Assembly (NCBI RefSeq): GCF_037392515.1
Contig: NC_090280.1
Coordinates: 23,999,118 to 24,063,117 of the forward strand
Origin: Haliotis asinina
Lineage: Eukaryota; Mollusca; Gastropoda; Lepetellida; Haliotidae
Reading direction: 5' to 3'
DNA: 64,000 bases
Shown here: piece after piece, positions 1 through 39,295 of the stretch
How the letters are laid out: every line of letters starts with the position of its first letter
Numbering within the stretch: position 1 is the first letter of the stretch
The notes under the pieces: generated by a model
What the model was told of the DNA's origin: nothing
Seen by the model: only the letters and a program-made list of their open reading frames with translations
The model's database searches: none
Translations under genes and position numbers: made by a program

Positions 1-57
1 CCATTACTTATACCACCTACCCTCTCTCACCACCACCACCGACATGATAAAAGGGGT

Positions 58-236
58 CTAGGGGCGATGGTGTTGTCTACTGGTTAAAACATTCGTTCGT
101 TCGTTTGTGGCGCCGAAGACCCGGGTTTGATTCCCCACATAGGTACAATCGGTGACGCCCATTTCTAGTGTCCCCCGACGTGATATTGCTTGAATCAACG
201 TCGTAAAACTAAACTCACTCACTCACTTCACATATA
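58..236 (+). mobile_element. tRNA-derived SINE (short family), near-complete copy
   Basis: The left part resembles a tRNA, with an A-box-like stretch (tgttgtctactggttaaa) and a B-box-like stretch (gggtttgattcccc). A body follows (cccatttctagtgtcccccg) and then the tail cgtcgtaaaactaaactcac with ACTC repeats. Sense is defined as tRNA head to (ACTC)n tail. This is the reference copy for the short family; other copies below are called by the same body and tail. Confidence 0.75.
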
Positions 237-1230
237 TGACACGTGACATATATTCACGTTGAGCAGGCACATTCCATGAAAAATAATATTTATAACAATA
301 ACGACGATGAAAAGTCAGCTTTGAGTCAGTCAGCTGGGAGTCAGCTTTGACAGTAAGGTATATCCACGTTTATTACATTTGAGACTGTGGTATCAGTTAT
401 AATATAACGGTAGACTTATCTGAACGTATCGAATGTCATCGAGCGCACGATAACCCACCGATGCTGAAACTTAATATCTGTATTTGTAGATCCGTAATTA
501 CCTTTCAATGAAGCTTTTGGTGGAGACTCAGAATAAAACTCAATGTGTGTAGATAAATATGTAACATTACGTTAAACCTATCTAACTTTGATTCTTGAGG
601 TGTTTATTTAAAAATAAAATGTTTTACGGATGAACTGCTTTATGCTTCTGTGCAGAGTATCCCAAAGGAGGGAGGGAGGGAAGGAGAGGAGGGTGGTCTC
701 ACAGTGTGAAACTGTAATCTCGCGTCCTGTGGCGAGATCTCGTTAAACCCTGACTGCCCTCAAAAGTTCATGCATGAACATGTGCAAAGTAAACATCAGT
801 CTGTGAGTGACAGCTGTGGTATATCAACCACTATCCTTATTCCTATAAAACCGATCATGGACGATGTATATATGAGTATGCCAGAGAGGTACAAAGTAGA
901 TAAGACTACAAGTGGTCGTACTTACGTTTTTGTGACAGTCTTGTTGGTTGTGTGGAGGTGGCCGATATGTCAAACACTCTGATATAAGCTAGGTAAACAC
1001 GATCATCAAGCTAGGTAAACAACAACACCGTACATATGTCGGCGGCACTTGTACATGCTCATCACATGTAATCGATGTTTTAAAAATGGAAATACACACT
1101 GACAAGTGGAGAACATTAATATTGACCCTCGTTAATTGGATGACGCGTCATACAGACCCATCACTATCGTTCATTGTGGGGCACGTCAATTGTGGAACAC
1201 ATTGTTATTATTGATATTGACACGGCTCAT
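237..1230. other. Intergenic DNA without a recognised gene
   Basis: Upstream of the calpain gene. I see only short chance reading frames and a purine-rich run at about 666-692 (gggagggaggg type). No conserved motif, splice-consistent exon or RNA gene was recognised. Confidence 0.5.
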
Positions 1231-1239
1231 ATATAATAG

Positions 1240-1870
1240 TATATCCCTCGCTTATAACCATATACTCCTCGTTTATAACCACATACCCCTTGTTTATGAC
1301 AGATACTCTTTGTTTATAATAATACACTCTTGTTTATAACCATATATCCCTTGTTCATTGTAATATATCCCATGTTTACAACCATATACCCCTTGTTCAT
1401 AACTGTATGTCCCTTGTTTATAACCATATGCTCATTTTTATAACCATATAACTCTTGTTTATAAACGCATGACCCTTGTTTATAACCAGATGTCCATTGT
1501 TTACATCCACATACCCCTTGTTTACAACCACATACCCCTTGTTTATGACCATAGAACCCTTGTTTATAACCATATGTCCTTGTATATAACCATATACTTC
1601 TTGTTTATAACCATATGTCCATTGTGTACAGCCATATAACCTTGTTTATAACCATACGCCCCTTGTTTATAACAATTTGCACCTTGTTTATAACATATAC
1701 TCATGCATAATAACCAGATGCACCTTGTTCTTAACGAGGTACCGTTTTAAAATCTCGCGTGCATAACCATTTACAGCAACATACACCTTATATATAACCA
1801 TGCATCTCTTGTTTATAACCGTATATCCATTGTATATAACAACACAGCTTTGTTTATAACCACACATAAT
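1240..1870. repeat. Degenerate minisatellite, unit about 22-26 bp (TTGTTTATAACCATAT..CCC)
   Basis: The phrase cttgtttataaccatat recurs roughly 25 times with substitutions and small length changes. Reading frames across it are only the repeat translated. Confidence 0.85.
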
Positions 1871-2033
1871 CGCTCCTACATCGACAGACACTAACGAACA
1901 AAAGCAGTCCGTGTCCACCTTTACAAATAACACCGAGGGAAGTAGGTCACAAACACTCTTTTGTACTGTCACGTGTCTATTGCACTTTTGGTTACAATGT
2001 AACTATCATATGACCTTGACACTGTCCGTGTTT

Positions 2034-2192
2034 ACAGTGTCACACCTTTTAGTGTATATCAGGTATTACCACCAATATGTATGACCAACAGTGTCACAAC
2101 TCGTAGTGTGTATCAGATGTTACCAGCAAAATGTCTGACGTCACAGTGTCACAACTCGCAGTGTGTATCACATATTACCACCAAAATGTCTG
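2034..2192. repeat. Three tandem copies of a 55-bp unit
   Basis: Units begin near 2035, 2090 and 2145. Each carries acagtgtcacaactc, agtgtgtatcag and ttaccaccaaaatgt in the same order, with a few substitutions. Confidence 0.75.
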
Positions 2193-2639
2193 TACAAATA
2201 TATATTACTTTTCGTTTTCGTTTTTGTTTTTTTTCTGAACAAGGTGTATGCGGTTATACAAATAATAGCAGCGTTTATCAATTGTTCCTTCACACTTAAG
2301 TCTCTTGGCACACACCGTCTACGTGTGACTGACTGGCTGGAATTGTGCTGTCTCGCTGTGGCAAATGAAGATAATGACCACAGAGACCTTCCTGTTTCTG
2401 TTAAGATAATATACGTAACTTTAATCTGCTTTATCCTTCTGCATTCCTGAGATAAGAGTTATTTTCAGTTACGAGGGCTCGTTTATTGGCAGGGTGTCGC
2501 CTTTAGAAGCAAGGATCTATATAAAAGTATGTCAGCTGGTGCCCGAAGCTATATTGTGTAGGCACTGTCTCGCAGAACACGGTGGATGTGTTTGATTAAG
2601 TTGAATATTGCGTGCAACTATGTAGTTATCAGTGGGGAT

Positions 2640-2790
2640 AACACAATGATTGTTATGCTTACAACTATGATACGTTTACTGGGATCATAGTTGGGAAAGG
2701 GAGGGTGTGGCATCGCACCCCGATATCGATATCTATCGACACTCACTCTACTGACCACCAGTTTGTGTGTGCACAATGTGTGGCTAATTC
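2640..2790 (+). repeat. Dispersed repeat, left arm of an inverted pair flanking calpain exon 1
   Basis: The stretch with catcgcaccccgatatcga, cactcactctactgacca and gtttgtgtgtgcacaatgtg matches the reverse complement of 5205-5370. The two arms are about 2.4 kb apart. They could be two inserts in opposite orientation or the ends of one element. Confidence 0.65.
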
Positions 2791-2823
2791 ATAGGTGTTA
2801 GATGGTTGGATTCTCCGAAGTAT

Positions 2824-3000
2824 GTGTGAGTGAGTGAGTGAGTGAGTATAGTTTCACGTCGCATTTAGCAATATTCCAGCATTGTCACAGCGGGGGACTC
2901 CAGAAATGGGCTTCACACACTTTACCCATGCGGGGAATCGAACCTGGGTCTCTTGCGCGACGAGCCAGCGTTTTAACCACTAAGCTACATCACCGCCCTG
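2824..3000 (-). mobile_element. tRNA-derived SINE (short family)
   Basis: The + strand opens with (GTGA)n and a degenerate tail, then gggaatcgaacctggg (antisense B box) and ttaaccactaagcta (antisense A box), so the element reads on the minus strand. Confidence 0.75.
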
Positions 3001-3089
3001 GAAGAAGCAAAAGAACAAACAGACAAATATATGAATAAATACAGTTATGAATAATGATCCTTGTAATGATACCGACATATATTTTTGTC

Positions 3090-3275
3090 ATTTTTATTAT
3101 TATGGGATATTTGTATAGCGCACATATCCACGCAACTTGTGCTTGCTCGAGGCGCTGGTATTTTTCTCCCTCATCTACCTTGGGAGTATACAGCCTTTGC
3201 TACCTCAAGGCGCACCGAGTTTATTGTTATCCTAACGAGGTACACATTCACAGATGAGTGTGCTGGGACAGAGAG
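3090..3275. repeat. Dispersed repeat (copy 1)
   Basis: The segment tacagcctttgctacctcaa through cgcaccgagtttattgttat to acacattcacagatgagt is repeated almost exactly at 4857-4935. The lead-in tatagcgcacatatccacgc also recurs near 60613. It ends about 110 bp before the calpain 5' exon. Confidence 0.7.
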
Positions 3276-3381
3276 TCACAGTAGTTTGTCATAGTTACCG
3301 TTCTTGTATGTATACAGAATCTTGAGTCTGTCAATCACTCTTTCTTAACGTACCCTACTAAGGTCTGTGTTTCTGTGGCAG

Positions 3382-32674
<29,293 letters not shown>

Positions 32675-33565
32675 TGTCAAGGTGAAGGCCACGAAGAATG
32701 TGACGTCAAGGTGAGGGCCATGAAGAACGTGAAATCATGGTGACACAATAATGTGAGGATGTTTACCCATCGACACCAAGAGAAACAGTTGGCTTTGTTC
32801 AAAAGAATTAAATGTTAATACTGAATGTAATCTGCCTGTCCCGGACGCCGACAACGAGGGGCAATACTACTTCACATCTTACCCTTGTTAAATTGAAGTC
32901 AACCCAATGCTTAATTGACGTTAACATGCCAGTAAACATGCCATGAAAAATTGGCGCCGTCCCAAGCAGGATTGAAATCAACTTGTCCCATATTAAACTG
33001 AAGTCAGCTCATCCAATATTAAATTGAAATCAGCTCGGACCTAGTTGCTAGAAGTCAGTTCGTCACGTGTTAAATAAACGTCATCTCGTATTTAGTGCTC
33101 AAATAGCAGCATGACACTGTCCTTGTAGATTTGTGGGAACAGCATAGCTGGTGTACGTCATATCAACATGGTCAATACTTTAGTCACTGGCCTTGGACCA
33201 CTTGATTCCCGAGTCGTGTCTCCCTTTACAATCAAACCAACTCAGGTCAGATACGTAATCCTAATCCAAAATTAGGAGACAAATCATCACAGATGATCTG
33301 TCGAATTCATGCCACTGCACACAATGTGGTTTTGCTGCAAATAGTATATTTTGTGTTAATGAGAATTTCATGGGACTCAAATGAAATCAAACGGTCTGTA
33401 AATGTATGTCTCATCAACGCCATCTTAGAATCCACCAACATTGCATTGATTTCATCATCTCATTGACAACGTGCTGTTCAAAGTTGTAGCTAGGTAAAGT
33501 ATTGGTTAAGAGTTACGTGTCCATTCATGGGACTACGGAGAAAACGGACCCCAGCGATAACAGTG
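32675..33565. other. Calpain 3' UTR and downstream DNA, no further gene seen
   Basis: It contains the two candidate poly(A) signals and short related phrases around 32890-33060 (ttaaattgaagtcaac, attaaactgaagtcagctca). Nothing coding was recognised. Confidence 0.45.
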
Positions 33566-33569
33566 AATT

Positions 33570-33722
33570 GTGATATATATCAACCTGTCGGTAGTGATAC
33601 ATGTCAGTCAGTGGACAGTCGGATATATCAACCTGTGCGTAGTCATACTTGTCAGTCAGTGAATTGTGGGATATACCAGCCTGTGGGTAGCCAGACATGT
33701 CAGTCAGTGAATAGTTATCAAC
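33570..33722. repeat. Three tandem copies of a ~50-bp unit
   Basis: gatatatcaacctgtgcgta and catgtcagtcagtgaatagt recur three times. Confidence 0.82.
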
Positions 33723-33867
33723 TTGACCTTTACTTTTGATCATGTGACTGAGACATTACACTTGACGGTGAGCTATGGTGGCTCACCCGATATTGTAAAT
33801 AGTCTAAATTGTAAATTGTAACAGTAACATTGTATCACTTATCAGATTTTGACTTCAGGTCAAACAA

Positions 33868-34083
33868 AAGGCGACTATGCTTGTCGTAAGAGGCGACTAA
33901 CGGGATCTGGTGGTCAGGCTCGCTGACTTGGTTGGCACATGTCATCGGTTCCCGATTGCGCAGATCGATGCTCATGTTGATGATCACTGAATTGTCTGGT
34001 CCAGACTCGATTATTTACCGACCGCCGCCATATAGGTGGAATATTGTTGAGTGCGGCGTAAAACTAAACTCACTCACTCAGGT
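33868..34083 (+). mobile_element. SINE-like element (long family), near-complete
   Basis: aaaggcgactatgcttgtcg, taagaggcgactaacgggat, catcggttcccgattgcgca, gatcactgaattgtctggtc, cagactcgattatttaccga, aatattgttgagtgcggcgt, aaaactaaactcactcactc. Confidence 0.87.
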
Positions 34084-34689
34084 CAAACACAGCGGTGCTG
34101 ACCATATGAACACTTCCGATTGCCCTCACTAGAATGCCTCAATGTGTTTAGTAGTGATCAGATAATTCAATTTTAGTAGACTAGAATCATATCATAAACT
34201 GTATCATATCTCGTTCCTTCTGATTTTAATCCCCTGCCTCGACGCTAGCTCTATTGGATACTGAGATCAACAAACATAGGAATTCAAGTGTTCCTTCAAT
34301 ATTTTCCAGTTTTCATGAGCAGCCTTGAATACTTCTGTGGAAGGGATTCTGGTCATAAATAAAGAACCACTGACACAAAGTGATGTTCCTTTACTTGTTT
34401 CCCTCAGTATACATGAATATGTATTTACTGGTTTACTAATAAACGTGTTTAAAAGATACACCACAGAAATGTATCCTTGACAGTGTCAAAAACACTGTTG
34501 GTTAGGGATGGGTAAAATTTTTGATAATCGGAAATATCGTCAATAGGGAAAATGATTAATGATCATCGATACTTATCAACATTTGTGATAGATATACAAA
34601 ACAAATATTTTTCTGAGACACGTCCAACTTTCGAACATGATGCACTGTCTGCTTTTAAGTTAGGTTCAGGACGCTGCTTTGTAAACAAT

Positions 34690-35125
34690 CCATCCTACCA
34701 CTCACTGATGATATGACATATACTAATTTCTTTGAATTTTTAACTTTAAGTTTCCGATATTTATCGATAATCGATCGATATTTTGTTAACGGTTATGGAT
34801 ATCTGTGATCTCTATCGATTGCCAGTCCTACTGTTGCTTGCTCAGGACATCAGTAACTCACTGCCATAACTTGTTCAGTATTGGGTTTGACATATTTGCT
34901 AGAGATTTTTGGTGTCATGTGCTACGAACTGTGTTTTCTGTGCTTGTACATGTTCATATACATACTTTCCGTAACATCAGCAGCTATTGGTCTGATCATA
35001 TGTACATACATTATAGTCTGTCCATACTTGACTCCGTCAATAAAAGAAGACTCATGACAAAGCTTTTGTCTTTTTTGTGCATAATGAAATCTGATCATTC
35101 CAAATGGTCTCCACAATTGTCCTCC
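34690..35125. repeat. Dispersed direct repeat, copy 1 (left of the Ras-like gene)
   Basis: Shares with 37735-37965, in the same order: gatatgacatatactaattt, gttaacggttatggatatct, ctatcgattgccagtc, atatttgctagaga, tgtcatgtgctacg, tgtgcataatgaaatctgat. The copies lie 3 kb apart around the Ras-like gene and the 34-bp minisatellite. Confidence 0.68.
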
Positions 35126-36080
35126 TTAATGCCATAGGTAACATGAGGTTTTGTCCTCCTTAATGTCATAGGTAACATGAGGTTTTGTCCTCTTTAATGC
35201 CATAGGGGACATGAGGTTTTGTCCTCTTTAATGCCATAGGGGACATGAGGTTTTGTCCTCCTTAATGCCATAGGTAACATGAGGTTTTGTCCTCTTTAAT
35301 GCCATAGGTAACATGAGGTTTTGTCCTCCTTAATGTCATAGGTAACATGAGGTTTTGTCCTCTTTAATGCCATAGGGGACATGAGGTTTTGTCCTCTTTA
35401 ATGCCATAGGTAACATGAGGTTTTGTCCTCCTTAATGCCATAGGTAACATGAGGTTTTGTCCTCTTTAATGCCATAGGTAACATGAGGTTTTGTCCTCTT
35501 TAATGCCATAGGGGACATGAGGTTTTGTCCTCTTTAATGCCAAAAGGGACATGAGATTTTGTCCTCTTTAATGCCATAGGGGACATGGGGTTTTGTCCTC
35601 TTTAATGCCTTAGGGGACATGAGGTTTTGTCCTCCTTTGCCAAAGGGAACATGAGGTTTTGTCCTCCTTAGTGTCACAGGGAACATGAGGTTTTGTCCCC
35701 TTTAATGCCATAGGAGACAAAAGGATTTGTCCTCCTTAATGTCAAAGGGAACATGAGGTTTTGTCCTAATACGACATGAGGTTTTGTCCTCCTATATGCC
35801 ATAGGGACATGAGGTTTTGTCCTCCTTAATGGCATAGGGAACATGAGGTTTTTGTCCCCTTTAATGACATAGGAGATATAAGGATTTGTCCTCCTTAATG
35901 TCAGAGGTAACATGAGGTTTTGTCCTATTTAATGTCAAAGGGAACATGAGGTTTTGTCCTAATACGACAAGAGTTTTTTTCCTCCTAAATGCCAGGGGAC
36001 CATGATGTTTTGTCCTCCTTAATGACATAAGGGACATGAGGTTTTGTCCTCCATAATGCCATAGGGAATGTGAGGTTTTA
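35124..36080. repeat. 34-bp minisatellite, about 28 copies
   Basis: Unit ccttaatgccataggtaaca plus tgaggttttgtcct. First units are exactly 34 bp apart; later ones are more varied. Frames on the other strand (RRTKPH.. type) are the repeat translated, not a protein. Confidence 0.95.
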
Positions 36081-36099
36081 TTTTTTACGCCGCTTCTGG

Positions 36100-36164
36100 C
36101 AGTGAGTGGGTTTAGTTTGACGCCACACCCAGCAATATCCCAGCTATATGGCGTAAGTAAGTAC

Positions 36165-36195
<31 letters not shown>

Positions 36196-36215
36196 TGTAA
36201 GTATGTAAGTATGTA
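36100..36215 (-). mobile_element. SINE tail fragment followed by (AAGT)n microsatellite
   Basis: + strand gtgagtgggtttagtttgac, gccacacccagcaatatccc, agctatatggcg, then about 15 units of aagt/aagtatgt. Confidence 0.72.
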
Positions 36216-36709
36216 AGTATTTTTATTTGCGTGTCCATACATACATAAACATACAAACAAGACAACATAAAATGTACACCAGCCGACCAGTAAGGCCTAT
36301 GCGAAAGGCCTATGAGACACAAAATGTCAGTAGTACTGATGGATGGGGTCAGAATTAAGTGAATATAGCTTTAGCATCAGTATATTATATGGCCAAAAGA
36401 AAAGAAAATGTACACCACCTGGCCAGTAAGGCTTATGAGACACGAGTTGTATGTAAGTTCAGTGAAGTTCTGTAAGTTCATGTACATGTCCACAATGTGA
36501 ATGATGTAACCCTGGAGCCGAGCAAATATATTATATTCATGGTGCAAAGTGCGCTACTTAACCAATTTAAGATAATACAAAAAAACTAGATCAGATCAAA
36601 CAATTTTTCGTGCTGAAACATAATATAAGGAGTTACAAGATTCCGTTGCTTTGAACATTAAATCCTTTATCAACAGAACGAACCTTTTCAGTTTTTAGAA
36701 AGAAAGTTT

Positions 36710-37351
36710 TCAGTTCCTTGAGAAAAGGTTTCTAACCGATGGAAAGGTTTTGGAAACCCTGGAGGCTCTCTTTTTTTCAGAAACATATTTCTGATGCCTC
36801 TTCATGATCTGTTCAAGCACTGGCATGACAGTGTCGTCCATCTCCGCTGAGATTTCCATATGTCCATTTTCCCACTCACAGTTGATGTTCAGATGTTGGT
36901 ACATCCTTTGTGTCTGATCTACAGAGTCAGCGATATCTTTCTTGTTGGCCACAAACACAATTGGGACTGATGACCCCTCTTGCTGGATGATGTGGTCTTT
37001 GGCCGCTACCACAGCTTCGTAGGATTCATCACATACCAACGAATAGACCAACACGTAGGCGTCACAGGAAGGCAGCGGCTGCAGGAAGGGACACACCGTG
37101 TTGACTGCGATGTCCACAAAATTCACAGTCAGGCTTCGCCCTTTGATTCCCAGATCACTGCAACCTTTTCTTCCTTTTCTTCCTTTCCTTCCCTTTTCCT
37201 TTGTTTGTCTGCTCAGTGTTGTCCAGAGATTCACGAGTCTGCAACTGACGGTTGATTTTCCTACTTTTGTATGCCCCAAAATAGCCATTCGGAATGTGTC
37301 CTCTTCTTTTCTCGTGTCTTCTCGTAAACTGAGAGTAAACTGGCGATCCAT
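36710..37351 (-). CDS. Divergent Ras-like small GTPase, intronless
   Basis: 213 residues from ATG at 37351 in one uninterrupted frame. The P-loop GHTKVGKST is at 26-34 and beta strands flank it (RMAILG). Switch II is altered: the DTAG motif reads DIAV (80-83). The G4 motif NKKD is at 136-139 after VPIVFVA, and an ISAE (167-170) stands where Ras has SAK. Between P-loop and switch II a basic repeat KGRKGRKGRKG (53-63) replaces a normal switch I, with no clear conserved Thr. The tail is basic without a CAAX box, as in Rit/RGK/RERG-like proteins. A guanine nucleotide-binding signalling role is likely, but weak or absent GTP hydrolysis is possible given the changed switches. Lack of introns suggests a retrocopy or a single-exon family. 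The subfamily is not determined. Confidence 0.8.
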   Translation of the reverse strand: MDRQFTLSLREDTRKEEDTFRMAILGHTKVGKSTVSCRLVNLWTTLSRQTKEKGRKGRKGRKGCSDLGIKGRSLTVNFVDIAVNTVCPFLQPLPSCDAYVLVYSLVCDESYEAVVAAKDHIIQQEGSSVPIVFVANKKDIADSVDQTQRMYQHLNINCEWENGHMEISAEMDDTVMPVLEQIMKRHQKYVSEKKRASRVSKTFPSVRNLFSRN

Positions 37352-37734
37352 TTGTAAGGCAAATGTTGTCGATACGGGGCAGGGTATAGCTTATAATATT
37401 CGTTAGAATGTGTGGTTGCAAATTTATTGCTCCCACATAATCACGTGATAAAAGTATATTGCGTCAGTGTCATGGAGAAGTACGTATGAAGTGTTTATAG
37501 ACATGTTCCCTGACTCTATCAGGAAGCCCCAGCCCTTACTATGTATATGTTTTGACCACTACTTCACTGTTATCATTGCTCAACATTATGCATGAACATC
37601 ATTTTCACAGTCCCTCCCCTCACACTTCCAAGACACGCCTTCTAGTATTATGCCACCTGTCATCTATGTTAACATTTGTGATCGAAAAATGAGTAAATTC
37701 ACACATAAGAAACTTTCGAACTTTTTTAAAGAAA

Positions 37735-37965
37735 CATGGCACCACTCAGTAGTGATATGACACATATTAATTTCTTTCAGAAAGTCTTTGCAGTTTAGGT
37801 TTTCGATATTTAGTAAACGGTTATGGATCTCTCTGATCTATGTCGACTGCCAGTCATCAGACTCGCTGCTGTAACTTGGTCAGTATATTTGCTGGAGATG
37901 TCGTGTGCTACGTGTGCATAATGAAATCTGAGCATTCAAAATACTCCTCACAACTCTCCGCTTCA
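37735..37965. repeat. Dispersed direct repeat, copy 2 (right of the Ras-like gene)
   Basis: Matches 34690-35125 as described there; this copy is shorter. It is followed by an antisense SINE head. Confidence 0.65.
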
Positions 37966-37966
37966 C

Positions 37967-38042
37967 ACGTCGTACCCATGTGGGGAATCAAACCTGGGTC
38001 TTTGAAGCGAGCACACGCTCTCATCCTCTACCCAACGCCTAG
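37967..38042 (-). mobile_element. tRNA-derived SINE head fragment
   Basis: + strand cacgtcgtacccatgtgggg, aatcaaacctgggtctttga: antisense B box and body of the short family. Confidence 0.6.
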
Positions 38043-38577
38043 TAGTCAACATGAAAAGCATTTGTGAATATGCCTGAGAAAAGGGCAGAGGAAGTGGAAA
38101 TCATGGCATCAAATATTAAACAATGACATAATTCATCTCGAGGGATAGGCTTGTTCGGGTGTTCCATGTGTGGGTTGAGATCTCTTTGACAATAATTCAA
38201 CGGCAACATTTATCATATATGCTAAGTAAAATAATAAACTTGACACCAGCATTATCTGTTGTCTTGTGAGGGGCTAATTATGTTTGTTTAACATGTTAGT
38301 AACTGTTTTATTGAATAGCTTTGTCAGTAATTGGGGTAATATAATCTCTTGTAGATATGAAGAATTCATTCACTATTCCATCAGGTCCTGGTGATTTATT
38401 TTGTTTCAAATTCTTAATACACTTATAGATCTCATCCTCTGTAAAAGGTCTATTCAAATCTTCACTACATGTTTCACAGGCTTCACATGAACCAATTCAC
38501 ATACATTTGGCAAGTTCTTGACATTTAAGATACTTTGTATCCAACCTCCTAAATACATCTGCTACGTGGGCACGTGA

Positions 38578-38848
38578 GCGAGTGAGTTCAGTTTTATGCT
38601 GCACCCAGCAATATTCCAGTATATGGCGGCGGCGGTCTGTAAATAATCGAGTCTGGACCAGACAATCCAGTGACCAACAACATGGGCATCGATCTGCGCA
38701 ATTGGGAACCGATGACATGAGTCACCCAAGCCAGCGAGTCTGACCACCCGATCCCGTTAGTCGTCTCTTACGACAAGCATAGTGGCCTTTTATGGCAAAC
38801 ATGGGTTGCTGAGGGCCTATTCTACCCCGTGACCTTCACGGATCTACG
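38578..38848 (-). mobile_element. SINE-like element (long family), near-complete
   Basis: + strand: gcgagtgagttcagttttat, gctgcacccagcaatattcc, ggcggcggtctgtaaataat, cgagtctggaccagacaatc, cgatctgcgcaattgggaac, ccgatcccgttagtcgtctc, ggcaaacatgggttgctgag, accttcacgg. The best guide to the family consensus together with 17612-17897. Confidence 0.88.
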
Positions 38849-39077
38849 TGGGCACGTAAAACGGATGGAAGAACATGTGTTTATCATAAGTAAGCCGCAT
38901 TCAAGTATCACAAGCAGAAATGGTTGCCATGAGGTGTTCTCAGTTTGTATCTCTGTGATTCATTCTTCACGACCGTATAGCAGTTTTACACTCCCTTGAT
39001 GCTTTTAGTACACAGATGAATCACACACACTTACAATAATAACTATCATTTCTTTGAGAGGCATTTTAGAAATTATA

Positions 39078-39168
39078 AACATGAAGGAAGCACGAGTTGG
39101 ATAATCAACGTCTCTATAGCAACGAGTGCGACGTTTCGGAGTATGTACTATACTTGAACAAGCGATAC
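39078..39168 (-). mobile_element. Penelope-like element end (hairpin-GAAACGTCG family), copy 2
   Basis: Minus strand: agtatagtacatact forms a 5-bp stem, then ccgaaacgtcgcactcgttg, then ttgattatccaact. Same layout as copies at 30085, 60308 and 63578. Confidence 0.48.
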
Positions 39169-39295
39169 GACAATTTGAAACATGGAGAATATATACATTA
39201 CTGCTTGCTCAGTATATACGATTAACAAAGTTGATGTACACTGGATTTCTGAGAGTGACCTGAGCAGAGTACAGAGTGACTGATCACGATTTAAG

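Noticed and set aside
35674..36322. Minus-strand frames with LRRTKPH-type repeats, looking like a repeat protein
   Set aside because: The period follows the 34-bp minisatellite, which is not a multiple of 3, and there is no start context or conserved domain.
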